From: Leptodactylus fallax
Lineage: Eukaryota; Chordata; Amphibia; Anura; Leptodactylidae
DNA length: 64,000 nucleotides
Assembly (NCBI GenBank): GCA_947044405.1
Contig: CAMRHE010000077.1
Coordinates: forward strand, 4,451,001 to 4,515,000
Direction of reading: 5' to 3'
Both the position numbers and the translations under genes were made by a program. The notes beneath the pieces were generated by a model. That model did not search any database, was not told the DNA's origin, and saw nothing but the letters and a program-made list of their open reading frames with translations. This document shows positions 12,435-25,256 of the stretch, one piece after another; position 1 is the first letter of the stretch; each line of letters opens with the position of its first letter.

Positions 12435-12674
12435 TTACAAGGGTTATCCAACTTTTAAAAATGTATATCCTGTTCAAAGGATGGACATCAGTTTTAGATG
12501 GGCAGGGTCTCACCTGTTTCCCCATGCCGATGCAAGCTGCAGTGCTTACTCTGTACTTTTAATAGCGATCATAGTGAGCACTGCAATGGTCATCCTATAG
12601 ACTTGAATGTGACATTTGCTGTTGTGCTCCTACAGATAGGACTTGAATTTTAAACAGCTGGATAACCCCTTTAA
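12435..12674. mobile_element. TTAA-type (T2-like) MITE
   Basis: The left end TTACAAGGGTTATCCAACTT pairs with the right end GCTGGATAACCCCTTTAA. The right TTAA is intact (12671-12674) and the left is TTAC. The 240-bp interior is non-coding. The TTAA target and AAGG-type terminus fit the T2-MITE/Kolobok group known from Xenopus. Confidence 0.65.
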
Positions 12675-14519
12675 ATAGAAATAAGCAAATAACTAATAGA
12701 GGCTTTTAATAACTTATTATAGTGAAATCCTATCCTTCTTCTCAGTATTCACCGTGTTCCAGGGAAAAAATGGAGCTGGCCCCACTGGATGTCCAAAGGA
12801 GCAACTCATCCTGGCACAGGTAAAGGGAAGTACAGAACATGTAGTACTGCACTATACTGTAGAGAGGCGCTACTGGTCAGCCAATTAGTATATGTCCTTC
12901 ACTAGTATAGTTTTTACAAGCAAAATGCCCATACCGATTGGCTGGGTTTTCCAGCAGATCTGACCTGTCTGTGGCATTGTAGATATGTTCCATGTGGTTT
13001 CAAGTCATAATGGCCCACCACCTTAGTCCAAAACCTGTACTACATATGTGAGATTTTTGTGGATATTTACTAATATAGTACATAATTACTCTACTTTGGA
13101 TTCCAGAGTATATAATTTGACAGTAATAATGGTAAGTTTAATATGTGGTGTTACTGTGGAGGAGGCTCCAGTTGACATAATGGCAGGATCCCGATTTAGA
13201 TACAGGGTTAGTCAGCGACTAAAACTCAATGAATACACTAGATAGTGCCATATTCCCCCTAAAGTCTAACTAACAATTCATGTTCTCCCCCCCCAGCTCT
13301 GAGCTTTCTACTTTCCCCTTAACTTTAGGTAACATTAATACTTTTATGCTTGCACAGAAGTACTCTTCAAGTCTCAGATGTTACATTACAAAGAGATCCC
13401 TCTTGGGAAAATTTGATTGATCCATGACAATTTGTACTATTGCTATTATTGAAGCTTTTCCAACCATGTGCTTCTCCACCCTTGTTATAGCCCCAATGTT
13501 TAGAAAAGATAACTAGCTCATTCATTGTACTCCTTTGAAAAGAAGAAATTCCCTTAAGTTTCTCTTTATACAGCGCAGCATTATTTATTAATTTCCTTGT
13601 CAGACAGTAGCCAGAAGAAATCAAAGTTTTAGGGTCTCTTAGAGAATTTTACAGTTTTATTTTTCATTTGTAGTCATTCTTAGTACTAGTTTGTCATGTA
13701 ATATATATTAGTAAGAGCAGATGATCTAGCCATATTATTGGAGTCATGCTGCTAACAAATATACTCTACAAGTTTGTACTAAGTAAGTTGTAAAAAAAGT
13801 TAATTTTGTTTAATGTGAACTGTCTGCTTTCCTTGTGCACTTATATTGATCACAGGCACAAGGCAGAATTAATAAGTGATTTTCCGATTTATCCTGATTT
13901 GTAATTGGCCAAACAAAAGGGAATTAGAAGTCATCAGATGAAATACGACTTGAGGGGCTCAAGCACATAAATGTATTATGACTCCATAATACAGAACATA
14001 CACACCTCTATAGGGCTCTAATGTACCTCTGTTTTCATACAAAGACATATGTAGATACATGTGTAGAACTCACCTTTTTCCTTAGCTGGACATGTAAGAT
14101 ATATGTGTCACTAGATGACTAGCTTTTCAAAACAACATGCTTTTGTGATCACAAGATATCTATTCAATATGTGTCTTTGTGTAGCCGCCCAGTGGTTATG
14201 ATGTGAGCTGCAGCCTGTCAAGAGTTTTGCTAACATGTTATGAGATTGTATAGAAGTGGTTTTATGAGAAGTTGGAGTCCTTAACCAAATTTTAACAAAG
14301 ATAAAGGTCGACACATCTGCACAATGCTTTTTTCTATCAAATTCTGAGAGGCATGCTAAATCAGATGTCATATTATGCTGGTTTTGTAATACAGAATTAC
14401 ACCCCACTTTGGCACATAGCATGAGGCCAAAGAGTAACTAAAACTTTGCTCCAGACATGGACATAACACAACAAAAAAAAAAAAAAAACACCAAAAAGTT
14501 TTATTTTCACTTTTTTATT
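12675..14519. other. No gene recognised
   Basis: AT-rich sequence; a poly-A run lies at about 14472-14488. The short open frames lack recognisable domains. Confidence 0.5.
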
Positions 14520-14960
14520 GTATATGCGTGGGGAATTTTATAAAGTAGTAAAACCAGTTTCTGGCGTAAAAATGGCCACTTTGTCAATTTTTGAGAAAAG
14601 TGGGCAGATAAGGGCAGAGATCAAGGCAGGCCAAGGTAAGGACACCTCGGCCTGACAGATTTACTGTAACAACGCCAGAAAACTACCATGATTTATACAG
14701 AAAATCAACGCCAGCCCCTGACACAGAATTAATTTCTGGTGCATGGGACCTTCCATTGTGTGACAGAATTATTAAGAGACCAGGGTTATTTAATAACTCT
14801 GGTGAATCTGCCGTTAGCACTCTCAATACTAAGACCAATGCACAATGCACTGGTCTGAATATAGTTCCCCCATCGTGTGGAGCCACTCAATAGTCTCAGG
14901 TGGGTGGTCTTTGTCATGGTCTAAAACCACCTCATTTCAGACTGTGAATCATTTACCAAA
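14520..14960. repeat. Possible degraded MITE
   Basis: The region is less AT-rich than its surroundings and contains GGAATTTTATAAAGTAGTAA on the left with weakly inverted matches to the right (TCATTTACCAAAATTGCC near 14950). I cannot define ends or a target duplication. Confidence 0.25.
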
Positions 14961-17782
14961 ATTGCCTTTTTTCCAGATATAGATGGAACCTTGTATTTGA
15001 TGATTACAAGACTAGAGCAACAACAGAGCTAAACCAGCAAAGGATTGTAATATTAGACCAAATAGCTTTTCCAATTTTTCTACTGCCATGGTTATTACTG
15101 GGACTATTTTCTGACTCCTTGTTCACTGCTCCTTACACAAATGCAGACCCTTACAGGAGCAGAGAGTTTCCAAAATGGCAGATGTATTCATTTAATTCTG
15201 CAATTTTTTTTTATCTAGGTCATTTATAATCATTTTATTACTTAGTTTTTGTATATCAGTGTATAAAAAATAACTTTGATGTATATGACATAATATAACT
15301 TGTCATTTTATCAATTAGATAAACGGAAGTAAAATATTAAGGGAATAGTTATGTGCAACTCCAAGCAACAAGATCCAAGAGTGACTGGGACCTCGGCATC
15401 TTCTATTGCTACTATATGCCACAGTCTTGGTTACTAGTTGACTTTGCTACTTAGAACTTTGCTCCTGCTTTGGCCTGACATATTACAATCATGACTTATG
15501 AATTTGCAGTCTACACCAGTTCTGACATCCTATGACTTGACACCAAATTGTAACTACTCCAGTGGCCATGACCTGGGCATACAACTAGCAAAGTATTTAC
15601 CACTGTGAAGGGTTTAATGGTAAGGAACAGAAAAGTTTTTGCACCCTGGAAGGTCAGTGCTAAATCACATGCAGCATAAATGTTCTGTCTCGGGGAGTTT
15701 TGTAATATTTGTCTTCAAAATGTATTTGATTTTACCCAACCAATAATGTTCTTCCACCACCTGCTAAGCCGTCTGAAACCATGTTATATTTACTTGCCTT
15801 GGTAACTCTAATTATTTTAGAGTTTGGCATTAAGGATAGGTTAAAATTATTTGTAGCAATATACAGTGGCCTGAGGTTACATAGAATAGTTACAGAGACA
15901 CTGCCGATGTGTGAAACATGAATGATTGGAAGATCCAACTAATAAAGACACCCCCGGAGCCATCAGCAAAGGGGGACATGACTTTGGGATGGGGAACCAA
16001 TAACTCCTGCAGTTTCATGTTTGTGCAGTAATTTTGTGGATTTATACAGGCTGGTTAAGATTTAAGAGTATATGTGTGTATATTCAGCTTTAGGAGTATA
16101 TATATGTGTATATTGAGCTTTAGGAGTATATAGTGGCTAGTGTGTTACTGTAGGGAGGGAGGAGTTTAGGAATAGATGTCACTTCCTGTCTCATTCATCT
16201 CTTTCTCTTTCTCTCACCACAAGGACTGGAGGAAACATTTCCCTCCCATCCGCCCTCTTTTAATCGCTATTTTACAATTGCTTTTTTCACGTTTATCTGT
16301 ATAATGTATGTGTTATTGTATCATTTCTTTGTTTGATACCTCAATTGTGTTTCTGGCCATATATACAATTCTAAGATGACTTTTATGAGTTAAAGTTGGC
16401 GTTATCCTTCTAAGCCCAAGGGAAGGGCAGTCCTCCAGCCATGGTTCCCTAGAGGTTTCCTCCACAGGGGGTTTTTCCTCTCCTGAGTGGTGTAGGATGA
16501 CTCTTCATGAGTCGGGGGTTTGCCATGTTTAGTCCATATTTCATGGTATTTGCCTGAACATTTAGTTTTAAGTTATTTGTTCATGGCATTGGCAATAAGT
16601 GTGGAAATGAATTGAAATAATATTAAGCAAAAAAAAAAAATAAAAAAATTATAAAGGGAGTCAGTTGTATGTAATAGTGTTACATGTCACATGGTCCATT
16701 AGTAAACTGTCACAGCTTTACTTTTGCGGTTGAGGAGTCAGGTGGAAGTTGCAGGCAAGTTATTGTGGACTTATTTTAACTAATAGAGGAGGTTAAACCT
16801 CATGGTGGTGAACAGTCTGAGCTTTGGAAATGGCCAGCCTGAAGGATGTCGTAATAGTAACGTCATCCAGGGGCGGGCACAGGGGTTAAGCACAGGGCTG
16901 TTGGTGCCCTTAAAGTGTACTGGCTCTGCTAGAATTGCTAGCCGGAGCGTGTCGCCCCCTTTATTGCTGTCTGGCCGGCTGCTGTTTGTCAGACAGCTGG
17001 GGATCTCACAGTATTCGTGAATCCCAATGGTCTAGCACTTCACCTGACTCCTTCTGTGATTATTTTAGTTCTGTGATTTAAATAAAGCTGTGGCCATTTT
17101 GACACCCAAAATAAAGTGTTTTGTGTGCTTATTCCAAAGTCAATGTTTACTGTAGTTTGGATGGTTTTAGGAAGGAGTGAGGGTCCATCCCATATCCAAA
17201 AGTCATGCACATGGAGATTGCACTGGTAAAACACCTGTGTTACTGAAATGTATGCACACACTGACTCTCTAGAAGACACTACAGCATTATATTACTGAGA
17301 TCTCCTGTACTGCCCTCTACCTCTACAAGGATGAGCTGCCACTTTACACACCAGGTGAGAATAACTCCATATATTTTCTTCTGACATGCTGTGTGTGCGC
17401 TCCACAGCACCCAAAAGACGTTCCAGCCCTTAACATAGAAAGTGATTTATAGCTTCCAGCAGCTGTTTCTGATTTATACTGTATTTGTAAGGACTTGCTT
17501 CATCTATGTTAAATTTTAATGTTATTTTTCTATTATTGTAGGCTGACATTTTGGGGTTTTAGAAGCAATAACTTGTTTTCGGTACAGTTATGGCCTCACA
17601 TTACAATGTTTTCAACTTACAATGTTCGGGATCACTGTACAGTTACAATATTATTGTACCTTGCTATAGTATAACTGTACACTATTAAACTGATCCATTG
17701 TGTTAAGCTATGGAGACAAGAGCATTATTAGTACTGGTGAGAAATCTAGGTAGTATAAGGCTAACACCACTAATACCCACAT
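14961..17782. other. No gene; short local duplications
   Basis: Near 16080-16130 the phrase GAGCTTTAGGAGTATATA is repeated in tandem about twice. A pyrimidine-rich stretch (16195-16260) and an AATAAAGCTG/AATAAAGTG pair (17080-17115) resemble the tail of an old retroelement, but I found no matching LTR or reverse transcriptase. Confidence 0.4.
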
Positions 17783-18348
17783 GGTTCTGTCATCCACTTT
17801 CTAATATTGATGAACTTTCCTTAGGATATGTCATCAATATTAGATCTGCGAGGGTCCAACAACCTAGACCCCCACAGATCAGCTTCTACAGGACAGTGTG
17901 GTTCCTGGTAAGCTGTACTGCTCACTTGGTGTACAAAGTGTAGTGGTGGCTTTAGGTCCCACTGAAGTCTATGGGACATAGACTGTAGACTGTAAGCCCT
18001 TGCGGGCAGGGCCCTCTATCCCACTGTGCCAGTTGGTCACTGTTTGTATTATCTGTTTTGTATATCTTGTGTACCGTATGTAAATCCTAAAATGTAAAGC
18101 ACCATGGAATTAATGGTGCTATATAAATAAACAATAATAATGGGACAGTGCTGCAGTACATTAAGCCACTGCCACATTGTACCACAAGTGAGCAGAGAGG
18201 CTCCAGTCATTTACACATTACCGAGAGCCATGCTGTCCCACAGCTGCTGATCTGTGCGGATCCAGAGTGTCAGACCCCCATGCATGTATTATTGATGACT
18301 TAGCCTATGGATAAGTCATCAATATTAGAAAGTGGAAACCCCCTTTAA
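17783..18348. mobile_element. TTAA-type MITE split by a nested insertion
   Basis: The left arm CCACTTTCTAATATTGATGA and TATGTCATCAATATTAGA are mirrored at the right by TAAGTCATCAATATTAGAAA and AGTGGAAACCCCCTTTAA. The right TTAA is at 18345-18348; the left end has decayed. Removing the 161-bp nested element at 17979-18139 leaves a MITE of ordinary length. Confidence 0.7.
17979..18139 (+). mobile_element. 161-bp nested interspersed element with 8-bp target duplication
   Basis: It is flanked by exact ATGGGACA repeats at 17971-17978 and 18140-18147. It begins TAGACTGTAGACTGTAAGCC, contains CTTGCGGGCAGGGCCCTCTA, and ends in GGTGCTATATAAATAAAC plus an AATAATA tail. This body and tail are characteristic of a repeat very common in frog genomes. 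The oriented A-rich tail suggests a retroposed origin, but the 8-bp duplication is also compatible with hAT-type cut-and-paste. Confidence 0.75.
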
Positions 18349-19429
18349 AAGGTTGGGTGATTATAAAAAAAAAAGTGATGCAGCTGGCTAAGAATATACA
18401 TCATGGTAAAAAGCTGGGATTATAGAATTACTTACAGTGACTTTGGATGCATAGTGTCTCATGGATATTTGTTATAAACTTATTGTATAGTTGTATAGGA
18501 TTAGAAAAATGGATCTAATTTTTTTCACAAAAGACAGAACCACATGTTCATGGATTGTGCCTGATATTGCAGCTCATGTGAATGGGGCTGAATGGCAATA
18601 GACACAGCACATGGACAAATGTGTCCATGTTTTTGAAAAAAAAGGTATTTTCACAAATCTGGACAACGCCTTTAAATTCCTCCGGCTTTAAAAAGCATAT
18701 AATGACATGTATATCATCTCGGTACCTCTACTTTAGTTTTCAGCTCTATGAATGTGTCTTTCTCTGATTCCATCGTGTTGAGTTCAGTAATCTGCATGCT
18801 GAGCATTGTCTTAATATACATGTCAAGGATTACTGGCATTGGTCATACTGTGCAAGATGCCAGCTTTAAATCCTTTATAAATGAGATCATGCATCCTGAG
18901 ATCACAGAGGAAGTTCCAGCTTTAGATAGATGTGTGAACATGTGGCATGGAAATGGGAACAAGGGAGAGATAAGAGATTCAGATCAAAACCAGGAATGAC
19001 AGTACTAGAGACAAGAATATCTATCTAGATTTATTTTATAGCAAAGTTAAAGTAGTCGACTTATAACATTAGGGAGTAAAAGTCTATTAGGCAGGGCAAT
19101 GAGACCTGGAATAAACAGTGAATAAAATTCTGACCTGTAGCGTGGGAAGAAACCTCTGGGGTATCCTAATGTATTCATACCAGGCTATAGCTGGTTTGCT
19201 CAGTAAGAATTTTCCTCATGGGCTATGTAGCGTTCCTTAAATAAATGGTGCTAATATGTTTATTGAGTTATTTTTTTCTCATGGAAGTTTTTGTACTCAA
19301 TTGTCCCAGACTTTGTGTATATTGAACATAAAGTGGCCTGACACAAAATGGTGTTGGAACTAAGTGTGACAACGCCAAAGCTGAAAAGGACCCGAAAGCA
19401 AGAAGTTGCAGGTAGGGATCTGGTTTCAA
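18349..19429. other. No gene recognised
   Basis: AT-rich intronic sequence without definable features. Confidence 0.5.
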
Positions 19430-19700
19430 TAGATTTTGGAGCCTGGTCTAGATTTAATAAGAAGTCTGTTCTTGGGCCTGAATTAATGATAGGTCTATCA
19501 GAAATTAATTATGTGATCTGGTCTGGGTTCTGAATATATTTTAGGGTCTGATATGGTCTGAATTTATTTTGGGGCCTAGTTTGGGGTATGAATTAATTAG
19601 GGTTCTGATCTTTGGGGTCTGTGATCTAAATTAAATCTGCGGTTTGAATCTACCATATTTTGGGGTCAGGTCTGGGTTCTGAATTAATTTTGTGGTCTGA
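19430..19700. repeat. Degenerate minisatellite of GGTCTG/GAATTAATT units
   Basis: The phrases GGTCTGGGTTCTGAAT, TGAATTAATT and TTTTGGGGTCTG recur with irregular spacing of roughly 30-45 bp across the interval. The strand shown is G/T-rich. No coding role is apparent. Confidence 0.65.
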
Positions 19701-20491
19701 AATTTAGGAAATATCACAGTCTAAAAATGGCACATTAGAATAGCAGAACCGCCACAGCAGCCTTCTAGTCTCATGTTTTTATTTTCCTCTATAATAGATC
19801 CACAATGCACCTTGTGATGGAGGAATGACATTTTATCATTGACAGATTCACATAGAATCTAATCCAAAAAAACCTTGTATGTGGCCATATGGAATCAAAG
19901 TCACACTGAGGCACAGAAAGGCTGCAAAAAGTGCTATATAGGAGCCATATTACAACTTTGTACAAATTCAGGTTGTGCAGAAGTAGAACCTAAGTATCTA
20001 TCTATGTGCATGAGATTTTTCACAAATGTGTTTACATAGTTTTGCTATGTGGACAGTTGGTGGTCCAAGATGAGCCAGTGTACATGGGCCCAGGAGTCTT
20101 TAGCTAAGTCTCTCCATAAACTTCAGTCTGAAAAAGGTTTACTAGAATAAACATGACCTAAGTTTTATAGTATAGACTGTATTCTCCTAACAGCTGCATA
20201 ATTGTTTTCTATTATGTCTCAAAGTCTCAAACCATATGTTACAAAGCAAGTCATGTGAATTTGAATGTAAAACAATGGGACATTGATACTACTCGGCAGC
20301 ACAAAATGAGAGACCTGGTTATCATATAGCAGTATATTCTAACTAGAAATGATAAACTCAATCCATTCATATACCTGGGCCTCCCATAATTCTATCCCAC
20401 CAAGGTACCATAGTGGTGGAGCTGTGGGGCTCAGTTTAACTTCCATTATTTTGTTGTATCTGACTCACTGCTTCAATTGTACGTATTTTGC
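19701..20491. other. No gene recognised
   Basis: AT-rich sequence; nothing definable was found. Confidence 0.5.
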
Positions 20492-20934
20492 TTAAAGAGG
20501 ACAATTCACCACCTCCACCAATTCTACAGGTAGTTCTTAGCATCTGTGAATAGGCAGCACAGTTGGAATTTTCTCTTTAGCCCCCATCATTCCTGAGCAA
20601 CAAGCACAGGTAGTTTTGGTGCTTGATGTGCTGTTTAAGCTCTTTATTTTCAGAATGGTGGTGTAAGGCATGGGGATGTGATTCAGAACTCCAGTCAGAG
20701 GCAGCCAGTGTCAGAGCTCAGAGAATCACACTTCCCTGGTCTGCTCCTGCCTGACACCGCCCTCCTGACAGTACACAGCCTAAATAGCATATGAGTCACC
20801 AAAACTATCTGCACTGATTGCACAGGAATGGTGGGGGCTAGAGAAAAAAAAAATTCTAACTGTTACAGAAGTTCAGAGAAGCGGCACCTATTAATTGATG
20901 TAAAGAGCTGGAGTTGGAGATGGTGAAACCTTAA
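20492..20934. mobile_element. TTAA-type MITE, CACCTCCACC family, copy A
   Basis: The 443-bp element is bounded by TTAA at 20492-20495 and 20931-20934. The ends are inverted: AGAGGACAATTCACCACCTC and GAGTTGGAGATGGTGAAACC. Subterminal GTTGGAATTTTCTCTTTAGC is mirrored by GGCTAGAGAAAAAAAAAATT. The interior has GCTCCTGCCTGACACCGCCC, shared with copy B at 35495-35946. It is non-coding. Confidence 0.8.
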
Positions 20935-22401
20935 CTTAAACTGTTTCAGCAATTTAAGCTATAAATCTTCTGTGGGACCATACCAGACAGAATAGCCTTC
21001 ACTTCCTGCACATATAATCTTTTGGCACCCATGGCCCTGTCATCAGGTCACAAGTTGTCTTTTCATAGACCACTTTTGGTAAGTATTAACCACTGCATGC
21101 TGGGAACACCATTTTAGAGGTGCTATGAACCAGCTAGTAGCTACCACCGTTTGGCCATTGTTAAAGTTGTTGAGATCCTAACAATTGCCCATTTTTTCTG
21201 CTTCCAACACATCAACTTCAAAAACTGACTGTTCACTTGCTACCTAATGTATCCCACCCCTTAAAGAGGACCTGTCACTAGGTCATGCAGTGTTACCACC
21301 CACTTGTCTAGTAGACCCTAATTTGTATAAACACTAAAAGGGATAAACAAAAACACCAAAATGCTCAGTGTGACATTGAGCTTTTCAGAACTGGGGAGAT
21401 GTCATTATAACAAGGGATATTATTCACTTCCTCAGTCTGTAGTTTGGATTGATCTGTGTATATAGACGTAACCACTGGGTTTATATATTTTGAGTCGGGT
21501 TTACATATTCAGATTTTTTAATACATTTACTGAAGCCAAAACCAGGACTAGATTGAAAAAATGGGGGAAGTATCATCTTATATGTCCTATTCCTTTATGA
21601 TCCACATCTGCTTTTGGCTTCAAAAACTACATAAAAAAACATGAACATGGAAACATATCCTTACTGTGCCAGCAAAAGTCCGAGACCTTTTAACCCAAAC
21701 CCTGCCTCTTTGCACTTAGCCACTCCTCCTCCTTGCCCGTTTCCTAGGACTGTTGCCCACTAAGCTATAAGTACATAGTAGATTTAATTTATATGACTGT
21801 TTAATACTATTCGCTTGAAAGCATAAACTTTTCTGTGTTTGTGCCTCACTACAGGGAGTCTGCAAAACAGTTAAGATTAAGTCACTTCTATGTGTGTTTA
21901 CTGGCACAGTGAGAATTTCGCATTGAACGTACACTTGCTGTTGTGATAAGTTGTATGTGTAGGCATATTGGCTATAACCTTGTACATGAGAAGAATTCTT
22001 TAATGTTATTAATCTGCAAAAGAGAATCGAAAGCACAAAACACCTCCATAGTCTAAACTTCTGTAATTAACCTTTAATATCAGTACAATGTGTTTTTGGG
22101 AATGTAAAACTGTGGGAATCTACTCACAAGTCGTAGTAATGATCTAGGCCATGGGTTTTAATGAAGGAGAACTGCTAATTTGGTTCCCTCAGCCTAACAA
22201 ATAAAACCAATGATAATTGCTTTTTCACTTTGCTTCACACTTGAACCTGAAATTCTGGCTGTAAGGATAGACAAAAATAGCCTTTCTTGTAAATTTTAAA
22301 AAAAAATCTTGTTATTTGCCTTGGGAACCTTTAAAATGTAGCTTTCATTTATTTTTTTTTTTTTTTTTTTTTGTTATTGTATAGGGAGAGGATTGCTGAA
22401 C
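20935..22401. other. No gene; one T2-type MITE end
   Basis: TTAAAGAGGACCTGTCACTA at 21261 is the left end of a T2-like MITE whose right end I could not place. A pure T run precedes the next element at about 22350-22372. Confidence 0.45.
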
Positions 22402-22784
22402 ATTTTTGTCCCCAACCTTTTTTTCGCCACGGCCCGGTGGGGGGGGGGGGGGGGGGGGGGCAGGCAGCGTGGGCGGGCAGTTTAGGGGTGGGGCTTTGGT
22501 CATATGGGGAGAGGGTTATACAGAAAACAGCACTGTACACCGGGGAATGCTGGCGGGACCTCAGTGTACAGCGCTGTAGACCAGGTCCTTGCCATTAGCT
22601 ACGTTAGCACACCCCGGTGTACAGCACTATTTGGTGTACTATAGAGAGCGTAGAGGGGGGATCATGTTTAGTATAGAACTAGGAACCACAACACTGTGGC
22701 CAGATTGCCGACCCGCGTACCGGCAAAAGACCGCCAACGGCCCGGTCCTGATCTGCGGACCAGTGGTTGGGGACCTCTGCCTTA
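22402..22784. mobile_element. Non-autonomous hAT-like element, GC-rich, with G tract
   Basis: The left TTGTCCCCAACCTTTTTTTC is mirrored by CAGTGGTTGGGGACCTCTG at the right, the type of terminus seen in hAT/Charlie-like elements. Subterminal CACGGCCCGGTGG and ACGGCCCGGTCC are related. The interior has a run of more than 20 G (to 22460) and several TGTACAGC words. No transposase frame and no clear target duplication remain. Confidence 0.6.
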
Positions 22785-23444
22785 GACTATACATAGAGAA
22801 AACAGTTGATTCTGTTTCTTGATTCTCTTTCATTCACTCAAAAACAAAATGGAGTACGTTGTAAATAAATATGGAACATTACTGATGTGAGCTACAAAAC
22901 CTACTATTAGCTACAGCATCCCGTTTGTCTCTGTCCATTCCTGTGTCTCTTCTTCTCTCTCACTTGGTTTCTCATCCCATCTCCCCCTTACCTTCTCCAA
23001 AGACTTATATTGGCACATGAAAAATGGTCTCAAGAGAGATTTCATAGTGAATATCGGTTTAGGATGAAGGGGGAGAGCCTGATAAGTGGAAAAAGAGCAG
23101 TTTTTATCTAATAAAATATTTTACAAAGTTTCTTATTGCACTATTGATTTATGTAAAGTTTGCAGAAAAGTGAGTGACAAATTGACCTGTCAACTGAACC
23201 CTGATATGCCTGTTTTAGTAAATACTTGCATTCCCCATGTAATATCAACACTGACTAACATCTTTTCTATGAATTCTGCATTGTGCTGTTATTCCGCTTA
23301 TAAATGTAATAAATTGACAACTAGGCGTTACCATTTCCCATGTCAATTGGGTGTGTATCTACAAATTATAGCACTGCAACTAGTGCAGATAGGGGTAGCA
23401 TGAAAGTAATTCAATACAAAATTGTGACATACTGACAAAACACT
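22785..23444. other. No gene recognised
   Basis: Ordinary AT-rich sequence. Confidence 0.5.
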
Positions 23445-23660
23445 TAGGCTGAGGCCCCACGTTGTGGAAAAGCTGTTTTTTTGTTGCAAATTTTGCAGCA
23501 GTTTTTTGAGCCAAAGTCAGGAGTGAATTGAGCAGAAGTATAAGAAACTTCCTATATATTTCCCGCTCCCTTCTAGCCATTCTTGATTTTGGCTCAAAAA
23601 AATGCAGCAAAATCCGCAACAAAAAAAGCTGCTTTTCTGAACCATGGGGCCTTAGCCTTA
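23445..23660. mobile_element. Near-palindromic MITE (216 bp), copy 1
   Basis: The left arm TTAGGCTGAGGCCCCACGTT, then TTTTTGAGCCAAAGTCAGGA, is mirrored by TTGATTTTGGCTCAAAAAAA and CATGGGGCCTTAGCCTTA. The centre reads GAGTGAATTGAGCAGAAGTA. The element can fold over almost its full length. A second copy is at 59480-59704 and a half copy at 31571-31702. It is non-coding. Confidence 0.8.
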
Positions 23661-24019
23661 AAGGGTTAGTCTCATCTGAGCTTAACTGCTTGTAAGTCCC
23701 AACCACCAGGTGTGGACATACAGAAGCAGGTGAGCAGTGCTGCTCTACATTGTTTCTGAATCTCCCATAGAGGTTAATGAGAGCTACGGAATCAACGTAT
23801 CACAGCTAGGCTACACTGTTTCTGTACTTCCACCATTATGAAAACAGCATAGCTAAATGTGCTACGCTGTATGCCTAGCTACAATTCACCTTTAGTTATG
23901 GAAACAGCGTAGAACAGCAATGTTCACCTGTTTCCACAAATTCTGCTCTGGGGGTCGAGAATTAAGAGTAATTGTTCCCATCTTGGCAGCAATTTGCCAA
24001 GATGGGAATAACCCTTTAA
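23658..24019. mobile_element. TTAA-type MITE abutting the palindromic MITE
   Basis: TTAA at 23658-23661 and 24016-24019 bounds a 362-bp element. The ends TTAAAGGGTTAGTCTCATCT and AGATGGGAATAACCCTTTAA are inverted. Its left TTAA overlaps the last bases of the neighbouring 216-bp hairpin element, so one inserted at the edge of the other. Confidence 0.75.
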
Positions 24020-24856
24020 TAGACTACAATTTATGTCACAATAGACATATATTACATAAACAACTCCTGATACAAAGATTCTTAAATTCATGTTTTATGT
24101 TTTTTAACAAAGCAGTCCATTTCGGAAGATAAAAGCCAAGAAAGGACGCATCTGTATCAACCCTCAGCCTCTGTTTGTCTATGCTAAATATAGCTTTGAC
24201 AATATTGTTTCATAACTGAGATTTTCCATGCCTCTAATAAATTAATTCCTTGTTTTTGTGGCTGAGCCACAACATATAAATAGAAAGGAAGTTCTAAGAA
24301 ATTCAGAATGAGTTAGTAGACCAGATGTGATCTGTCAAGCATAGGTATAATGTGCACTAGGAAATATAGGAAGGATTTGGTAGAGAAGCAGTAGAAAACT
24401 GTAAAAAAACAAAAAAAAACAAAAAACAGGAGTTGCATTTGTTTATGTAAGGAACACTAAAATGCTGTAATTGCAGGACACCGAATAAAATATAATATAT
24501 ATACTATAGGGGGTATAATAGAGTCAATATTACAGCAGATGTTGCTATAGCACAATGAATTTCAGAGTGTAAGGGGGCATTGACATGCTCACTGTATATG
24601 AATTTATACTTTCTCTCCCATTATGAACCACAAGTGGGTTTGGTCTCAAAAAATACAATTCAAAAACTAGACATGTAAATGCATCCTAACGCAGGAGAAA
24701 TCTTTGAGATTAGGAAAGTTTTGCTAAGGAAACATGACTGTTCTGAAATTAGCAAAATGGAGGATGTGGGTGGAACGTTATACAGTGATAGGAGGGTATA
24801 GAAGTGCAAGAAGTGAGAACCTTATGTTGTATTGAATAGACAGCTGAGCAGTTAAG
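24020..24856. other. No gene recognised
   Basis: AT-rich sequence with a short A/C-rich run near 24400-24425. Confidence 0.5.
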
Positions 24857-25256
24857 TTAAAGGAATTGTCCAAGATTTAGGGCAAGCTCAGGGAAGGCTG
24901 ACTTGTGTGTAGAACCCACACAAAACAAAACAAAAAAAAAACTCACATATCCCCACTGCCTTTGCCACCTGTACTGAAAGCGTAGAGGCTCACATGTCCA
25001 CTGAGACCAATCACTAACCTCAGGAGGAAATGAACTGGTGACATCACTGATATAAGTCACCATTTCCTTACCTGCAACCACTGAGGTCAGTGATTGGTCT
25101 CAGTGGTCATGTGAGCATTTCTGCTTCTGGCACGGCCAGTCCTGGCACAGGAGAGAAATGGGACCAAGACTGGAGAATGGAGCGTTGGGGATAGGAGAAT
25201 GCGTCTTTTTTTTTTTTTTTTTAACTCCTACTCTGGCAGTCCCTGAGCGGTTAATG
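24857..25256. mobile_element. TTAA-type MITE with internal hairpin (boundaries approximate)
   Basis: The left end TTAAAGGAATTGTCCAAGAT at 24857 is T2-like. Inside, CCACTGAGACCAATCACTAA (about 24999) is mirrored by GGTCAGTGATTGGTCTCAGT (about 25085), giving a central inverted repeat. The right end is obscured by a T run (about 25206-25222). A related element starts at 34824. Confidence 0.5.

Noticed and set aside
14111..14422. 103-residue minus-strand frame
   Set aside because: No recognisable motif, no splice or promoter context, and length compatible with chance in 64 kb.
16160..17115. Possible LTR or retroelement tail with AATAAAG words
   Set aside because: I found no paired direct repeat, TG...CA termini, primer-binding site or reverse-transcriptase motif.
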